Assembly: GCA_038751255.1 (NCBI GenBank) | Contig: JBCDGN010000002.1 | Span: 1-64,000, forward strand | Direction of reading: 5' to 3' | Origin: JANSYP01 sp038751255 | Lineage (GTDB): Bacteria > Pseudomonadota > Alphaproteobacteria > Rhodobacterales > Rhodobacteraceae | Length of the DNA stretch: 64,000 nt | Shown here: positions 59,711 through 64,000 of the stretch, one piece after another | Layout of the letters: each line of letters begins with the position of its first letter | Numbering within the stretch: position 1 is the first letter of the stretch | The notes under the pieces: model-generated | Seen by the model: the letters and a program-made list of their open reading frames with translations, nothing else | Databases searched by the model: none | What the model was told of the DNA's origin: nothing | Position numbers and translations under genes: made by a program

Positions 59711-61081
59711 TTGACTGTCATAGACACTGCGCCCTCTCCCAGCGACCAAGCCGACTTGGCAGAGCGTTTCTTGGAGGCCGCCAAGGCCGCCGGTGCTGAA
59801 TCTGCAGATGTTATTGTGGCGGAAGGCCAAGCGCTTTCGATCGAAACCCGTGCCGGTGCGCTAGAGCAAGCAGAGCGGGCCGAAGGTGTCGATCTGGGCC
59901 TGCGCGTGATCATGGGCAAACGCCAAGCGTGTGTCGCGATATCAGATGCCGCGCCTCAAAGCCTTGCAATGGCCGCTGAAAGAGCGGTGGCAATGGCGCG
60001 TGAGGCGCCTGAGGATCCTCATATCGGTCTTGCAAGCCCCGATGAGCTTGCCGAAGACCCTGATATAGCGGGGCTGGATCTAGAAGACTTCGGTTCGTCA
60101 CAAACCCCCGATCAGCTTCAGGATGCAGCCCTTTCTGCCGAGGCCGCCGCATTGGCTGTCACCGGGATCTCAAAGGTCGAAAGCGCTGGCGCATCTTACG
60201 CGCGCCGACATGTCCATCTTGCTGCGACCAACGGATTTTCCGCGGGCTATGGGCGCAGTGGTTTTAGTCTGTCTTGCGTTGCCATCACCGGCGAAGGCAC
60301 GGAGATGGAGCGCGACTACTACGGCGACGGTCGTGTCTATCTTTCAGAGCTTGAAAGCGCGGAAGAGATTGGACGGAAGGCGGCAGAGCGCACTCTCGAG
60401 CGTGCAGGCGCGCGAAAACCACCAACCGGTCATTTTCCAGTGCTCTACGATGAAAGGGTCGCCTCTGGCCTCATTGGGCATCTTCTCTCGGCGGCCAATG
60501 GCTCTGCCGTGGCACGCGGCTCGTCTTGGTTGCGCGACCGGCTTGGAGAAAGGGTTCTGCCCGCGGAACTCAGCATCACCGAAGATCCGTTACGTCCCCG
60601 GGTAAGCGGGTCAAGGCCCTTCGATGCCGAGGGGCTCGCCACCCGACGTCGCGAGGTCGTTCAAAACGGCGTCTTAACGGGCTGGACATTGGATCTGACC
60701 ACCGCGCGCAAGCTTGGGATGCGCAGTACCGGCAACGCCAATCGCGCGCCCTCAAGCCCGCCGTCGCCGGGGCTCACCAACATCGCACTCACTCAGGGTA
60801 GCGCCAGCCGCGACGACTTGATTGGACAGATGGGGACCGGCCTGCTGGTCACCTCGTTGATCGGCGCGACCATCAACCCAACCACCGGCGATTATTCCCG
60901 CGGAGCCTCGGGCCTTTGGGTTGAAAACGGCCAAATAAGCCATGCGGTGAATGAATGCACCATCGCAGGCAACCTCTTGGACATGCTCAAAAGCGTGACC
61001 CCCGCCAATGACGCGCGCACCCATCGCGGATATGTCGTGCCCTCGCTCCTGGTAGAGGGGCTGACCATTGCCGGATCCTAA
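59711..61081 (+). CDS. pmbA: TldD/PmbA family metalloprotease subunit, PmbA-like
   Basis: A 456-aa protein of the TldD/PmbA family (ADVIVAEGQALSIETRAGALEQAERAEG, TRRREVVQNGVLTGWTLDLTTARKLG, GDYSRGASGLWVENG). PmbA is the non-catalytic partner of TldD, which processes microcin precursors and handles CcdA; TldD itself is not in the window. A long open frame starts at 59549, but similarity begins near 59730; I choose TTG 59711, which has GGAG about 11 bases upstream. It overlaps cysQ by 14 bp. Confidence 0.9.
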   Translation: MTVIDTAPSPSDQADLAERFLEAAKAAGAESADVIVAEGQALSIETRAGALEQAERAEGVDLGLRVIMGKRQACVAISDAAPQSLAMAAERAVAMAREAPEDPHIGLASPDELAEDPDIAGLDLEDFGSSQTPDQLQDAALSAEAAALAVTGISKVESAGASYARRHVHLAATNGFSAGYGRSGFSLSCVAITGEGTEMERDYYGDGRVYLSELESAEEIGRKAAERTLERAGARKPPTGHFPVLYDERVASGLIGHLLSAANGSAVARGSSWLRDRLGERVLPAELSITEDPLRPRVSGSRPFDAEGLATRRREVVQNGVLTGWTLDLTTARKLGMRSTGNANRAPSSPPSPGLTNIALTQGSASRDDLIGQMGTGLLVTSLIGATINPTTGDYSRGASGLWVENGQISHAVNECTIAGNLLDMLKSVTPANDARTHRGYVVPSLLVEGLTIAGS

Positions 61082-61856
61082 CAGAGAAGCCGATCTTGCG
61101 CTGCTCATGGAGGCCGCCCGCGAGGCGGGTCCGATTGCGCGCAAATACTGGGGACACTCTCCAGAGGTTTGGGTCAAAGGCGACAACAGCCCGGTCACCG
61201 AGGCCGATCTGGAGGTCAACGGCATGCTCGAAGAGCATTTGCGCGCCGCCCGCCCAGACTATGGCTGGCTCAGCGAAGAGACCACCGACAATGCCGACCG
61301 GCTCGACTGCGACCGGGTCTTCATTGTCGATCCGATCGATGGCACGCGCAGCTTCGTCGAGGGCAAAGAAGAATGGGCCCATGCGCTTGCGATTGCCGAG
61401 GCGGGCCGCGTGGTCGTGGGCGCCGTCTATCTGCCGATGCGCGATGAGATGTTCGCCGCCACGCTGGGCGGGGGATCGTTTTGCAACGAGGACCGGCTGC
61501 GGGTGAGCACCCGCGAGGCTCTGACCGGGGCCAAGGTGCTGTCCAACAAATCCGCCTTTGCCCCGCATCATTGGCCGAAGGGGCTGCCCGAGGTGGAACG
61601 CGGCACCAAACCGGCGCTGGCGCATCGTCTGTCGGTGGTCGCCCAAGGCGTATTCGACGCCTCGATCAGCTTTCGCGGGGTCTGGGAATGGGACAGCGCA
61701 GCCGGCACACTGATGGTGACCGAAGCCGGGGGACTGGCGACCGACCGCGAAGGCAACACGCTGCCCTTCAACGCCCCCTACCCCCGCAGCAACGGCGTCG
61801 TTGCCGCAACCCCCGCCATTCACGCGCAAATCATCGACAAAAGCAGCGACGGCTGA
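61068..61856 (+). CDS. cysQ: 3'(2'),5'-bisphosphate nucleotidase CysQ-like (inositol monophosphatase fold)
   Basis: A 262-aa Mg/Li-sensitive phosphatase. Metal-binding motifs: SPVTEADLEV, GWLSEETTD, DPIDGTRSF (near residue 88) and the C-terminal WDSAAGTLMVTEAGG. CysQ hydrolyses PAP from sulfate assimilation; distinguishing it from inositol monophosphatase relies on context. Start TTG 61068 lies inside pmbA (14-bp overlap). In related genomes a DUF4170 gene and LPS genes follow directly; here the TPR gene intervenes. Confidence 0.9.
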   Translation: MPDPNREADLALLMEAAREAGPIARKYWGHSPEVWVKGDNSPVTEADLEVNGMLEEHLRAARPDYGWLSEETTDNADRLDCDRVFIVDPIDGTRSFVEGKEEWAHALAIAEAGRVVVGAVYLPMRDEMFAATLGGGSFCNEDRLRVSTREALTGAKVLSNKSAFAPHHWPKGLPEVERGTKPALAHRLSVVAQGVFDASISFRGVWEWDSAAGTLMVTEAGGLATDREGNTLPFNAPYPRSNGVVAATPAIHAQIIDKSSDG

Positions 61857-61969
61857 ACAAACCTCGCGACGACAAATCGTCAATTCGCAACGTATCTCCA
61901 ATCAAAACAGAGACAATTCTTGATCCGGTCCGGGCGCCACGGCATGATGTCCTTTGAGGTATTTGGCGC

Positions 61970-63814
61970 ATGTCCGTTCGCAATTGGATTGTTGGTTTTG
62001 GCACGATAACCATCGGTCTTTTGATCGGCCTTTTGACCAATGCCGGGCAAAAGATGGTCGATCAGGTTTTCCCCGGCTTCGGCCAGCGGATATGCATGGA
62101 AAGCCATCTGCTGACCCGCGATAGCTCCGACGCACCGTTCCATATCGTTCTGACAGGCCTGCGCTCTGATCCCGGCCAGAATGAATTCAATCGTCTGGTG
62201 CGGTCGGTGGAACGGTTCGATGGACAATCAGACAGCGCCTTACACACCGAAACACTCCGCTGCGTGATCTGGTCAAATGCCGATGATCGCGTTGAGGCGC
62301 GAACAAATGCGGAGGCAAAAGCGCGTCGCATCGCAGAGAAAACCGGCGCAGATGTTGTGATTTGGGGCGAGGTCATCGACGCAGGATCCTCGCTTGAGCT
62401 GTCGATCCTTCATCCCGCAGATGTCAGTCGTACCGACTACACTATCGATGGGGCGACCCTGGCCACAGCCTTTGGTGAAGATATCGGGGCGCTGATTGTC
62501 GCGAAGGTCACGACCCTGTCTTATGTCAGCGATGAGATGGCGGGCACCCATTTGGTACCGATCCTGTCCCAAGTGCGCCCAGTGACAAGTCTGTTGGCCA
62601 ATGCGCCGCCCACCGGCCTGACGCCTTTGCAACGGTATGAAATACACTTCGCCGATGCTCTGACGCACGGATATCTCGCAGAACAGGCTGGCATTCGCGC
62701 CTATTTGTTGCGCTCCATCGAGCAATACAACCAAAGCCTTCGATACGTGGAACGCGGTCAAAATCCGCTCGACTGGGCCAAGACCCAGAACAATCTGGGC
62801 GTTGCGCTCTCAACCCTCGGGGAGAGGACCGGCGATTCTCAGCTGTACCAAGACGCCATCCGCGCTCAGGAGGCCGCGCTTCAGGAGTTGACGCAGGACA
62901 GCGTGCCGCTCGACTGGGCCAAGACCCAGAACAATCTGGGCACTGCGCTCTCAACCCTCGGGAGGAGGACCGGCGATCCAGAGATGCTCCAAGACGCCAT
63001 CCGCGCCTATGAGGCAGCGCTGGAGGAGTTGACGCGTACCCGAGTGCCGCTCGACTGGGCCATGACCCAGAACAATCTGGGCGCTGCGCTCTCAACCCTC
63101 GGGGAGAGGACCGGAGAACCAGAGACGCTCCAAGATGCCATCCGCGCCTATCAGGCCGCGTTGGAGGAGTTGACGCAAGACAGCGTGCCGCTCGACTGGG
63201 CCAAGACCCAGAACAATCTGGGCGTTGCGCTGACAGCCCTCGGGGAGAGGACCGGCGATCCAGAGATGCTGCAAGACGCCATCCGCGCCTTTGAAGCCGC
63301 TCTGGAGGAGTGGACGCAGGTACGCGCGCCGCTCGACTGGGCCATGACCCAGAACAACCTGGGCTTTGCACTCTCAACCCTCGGGGAGAGGACCGGCGAT
63401 CCGGAGGTGCTCCAAGACGCCATCCGCGCCTATCAGGCCGCGCTGGAGGAGAGGACGCGAGAGCGCGTACCTCTCGCCTGGGCCACGACCCAGAACAATC
63501 TGGGCGTTGCGCTCTCAACCCTCGGAGAGAGGACCGGCGATCCTGAGCTGCTCCAAGACGCCATCCGCGCCTATGAGGCTGCGCTGGAGGAAAGGACGCG
63601 TACCCGAGTGCCGCTCGACTGGGCATTCACCCAAGGCAATCTGGCGACATTGCACCGTGTACTCTTCGACCTGAGCGGCGATGCTTCCGACTTGGACACA
63701 GCGCAGGCACACCTGGATGCTGCAGTCGCGGTATTTGAAGATAGCGGCGCGACGGGGTACTTGGACATCGCTGCCAGGATCCAAGCCATGATCGACGCGC
63801 GGCGGGAGGAATAA
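61970..63814 (+). CDS. Membrane-anchored TPR-repeat protein with six near-identical repeats
   Basis: A 614-aa protein. A membrane segment lies at residues 7-23 (VGFGTITIGLLIGLLTN). Residues 30-250 form an uncharacterised domain (RRIAEKTGADVVIWGEV is reminiscent of TolB/CsgG-type N-terminal folds, weakly). From residue 267 there are six 47-residue units beginning LDWAKTQNNLGVALSTLGER, and a degenerate seventh; each resembles an elongated TPR. It interrupts what would otherwise be a cysQ-DUF4170 neighbourhood. Similar WAxTQNNLGxAL repeats occur in large TPR/CHAT proteins of cyanobacteria and proteobacteria. Function unknown. Confidence 0.85.
   Translation: MSVRNWIVGFGTITIGLLIGLLTNAGQKMVDQVFPGFGQRICMESHLLTRDSSDAPFHIVLTGLRSDPGQNEFNRLVRSVERFDGQSDSALHTETLRCVIWSNADDRVEARTNAEAKARRIAEKTGADVVIWGEVIDAGSSLELSILHPADVSRTDYTIDGATLATAFGEDIGALIVAKVTTLSYVSDEMAGTHLVPILSQVRPVTSLLANAPPTGLTPLQRYEIHFADALTHGYLAEQAGIRAYLLRSIEQYNQSLRYVERGQNPLDWAKTQNNLGVALSTLGERTGDSQLYQDAIRAQEAALQELTQDSVPLDWAKTQNNLGTALSTLGRRTGDPEMLQDAIRAYEAALEELTRTRVPLDWAMTQNNLGAALSTLGERTGEPETLQDAIRAYQAALEELTQDSVPLDWAKTQNNLGVALTALGERTGDPEMLQDAIRAFEAALEEWTQVRAPLDWAMTQNNLGFALSTLGERTGDPEVLQDAIRAYQAALEERTRERVPLAWATTQNNLGVALSTLGERTGDPELLQDAIRAYEAALEERTRTRVPLDWAFTQGNLATLHRVLFDLSGDASDLDTAQAHLDAAVAVFEDSGATGYLDIAARIQAMIDARREE
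62768..63613 (+). repeat. Six tandem 141-bp coding repeats in the TPR gene
   Basis: Units start at 62768, 62909, 63050, 63191, 63332 and 63473, each 141 bp and in frame. Phrases such as CTCGACTGGGCC and CCAAGACGCCATCCGCGCC recur with few changes. A seventh unit from 63614 keeps only the first few residues. The array size is a multiple of three per unit, so gain or loss of a unit leaves the frame intact. Confidence 0.95.
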
Positions 63815-63885
63815 ACGCGGGTTCCTTGACCGCTTCGCCGCAATGGCTCAGAAGGCCGGGGTAGCGTTATTCCCGGAGCATCCCC

Positions 63886-64000
63886 ATGGCCCAGCCCTTG
63901 CACCTCGTCTTCTCGGGCGAGCGTGTGGACCCCTCCACCCCCCAACGTCCTAAGATCGACGCGCGCGATCTGCGACGCCGGGTCCTGTTCGACGCCAGCG
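63886..64000 (+). CDS. Partial gene, possibly DUF4170
   Basis: ATG 63886 with GGAG seven bases upstream opens a frame that runs out of the window after 38 residues. Its first residues, MAQPLHLVFSGERVDPS, resemble the start of DUF4170 proteins (typically LHLVFGGELVDP), which sit near cysQ and the Kdo transferase gene in Rhodobacteraceae; the rest is Arg-rich and does not match well. Partial, so I keep low confidence. Confidence 0.4.
   Translation, partial: MAQPLHLVFSGERVDPSTPQRPKIDARDLRRRVLFDAS

Noticed and set aside
62768..63613. CRISPR-like regular repeats
   Set aside because: The units are contiguous, in frame and coding (TPR-like), without unique spacers; not a CRISPR array.
62526..63626. 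Long minus-strand open frame (366 aa) opposite the TPR repeats
   Set aside because: It arises from the repeat periodicity in GC-rich DNA; its translation is repetitive Arg/Ser/Pro-rich, with no ribosome site or domain.

Overview
The window looks like a 64-kb piece of chromosome from a marine Rhodobacteraceae bacterium (roseobacter group, Alphaproteobacteria). The reasons are the split ATP synthase (an F0-only operon atpI-atpB-atpE-b'-b), a CenR-type response regulator, a Rhodobacter-type 16-strand porin, the DUF3576-leuS-lptE-holA block, a pyrB-linked dihydroorotase homologue of the alphaproteobacterial kind, moderately high GC, and many TTG/GTG starts. Most of it is housekeeping DNA. The only mobile DNA I can support is one decayed IS5-type transposase near 40.2-40.8 kb. 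There is no CRISPR array, prophage or rRNA.

Layout: 0-3.2 kb has mazG (5' end outside the window), a nucleoside hydrolase and an exported DUF3500 protein. 3.3-9.6 kb has YqgE, a DsbD-alpha-like periplasmic protein and an RND efflux pair. 9.7-14.9 kb has moaB, a family-4-like uracil-DNA glycosylase, and the operon pyrB - membrane protein - inactive pyrC homologue - plsY. 15-23.2 kb has an iron-type ABC permease behind polA, a lytic transglycosylase, a hemolysin-III protein, a CHCC zinc protein, an ABC ATPase and a HIT protein. 23.3-28.7 kb has a small K+ channel, an AI-2E-type permease - nth - sugar/adenosine kinase operon, an AraC-MGMT fusion and a GntR/FCD regulator with a perfect palindromic operator. 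28.8-31.5 kb is the ATP synthase F0 operon.

31.7-39.4 kb has small exported proteins, a DMT exporter, ArsR and LysR regulators, a DsbA-like oxidoreductase with DUF721, mutY, an MsbA-like ABC exporter and tRNA-Gly(TCC). 39.4-44 kb has methylglyoxal synthase, the IS remnant, the thioredoxin(CnoX)-LON-Trm112 operon, DUF2478 and xthA. 44.2-49.6 kb has an acyltransferase, a candidate small RNA, cenR, ribA with an L,D-transpeptidase-fold protein, YggS and a porin. 49.9-57.9 kb has DUF3576-leuS-lptE-holA-GST, a flavoprotein, an HNH protein, a STAS-like protein and an SDR. 58-64 kb has DUF2125-pmbA-cysQ, then a membrane-anchored protein with six nearly identical 47-residue TPR-like repeats, then the start of a possible DUF4170 gene.

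Together the genes cover base-excision repair (udg, nth, mutY, xthA, polA), pyrimidine synthesis, envelope biogenesis and energy metabolism. The points I consider most worth a second look are: a glutathione transferase whose only sensible start codon is AUC; a PyrC homologue that has lost its metal ligands; the 141-bp coding tandem array; a promoter-hairpin small-RNA candidate downstream of cenR; the GntR operator; and five convergent gene pairs that overlap by exactly 4 bp at their stop codons.
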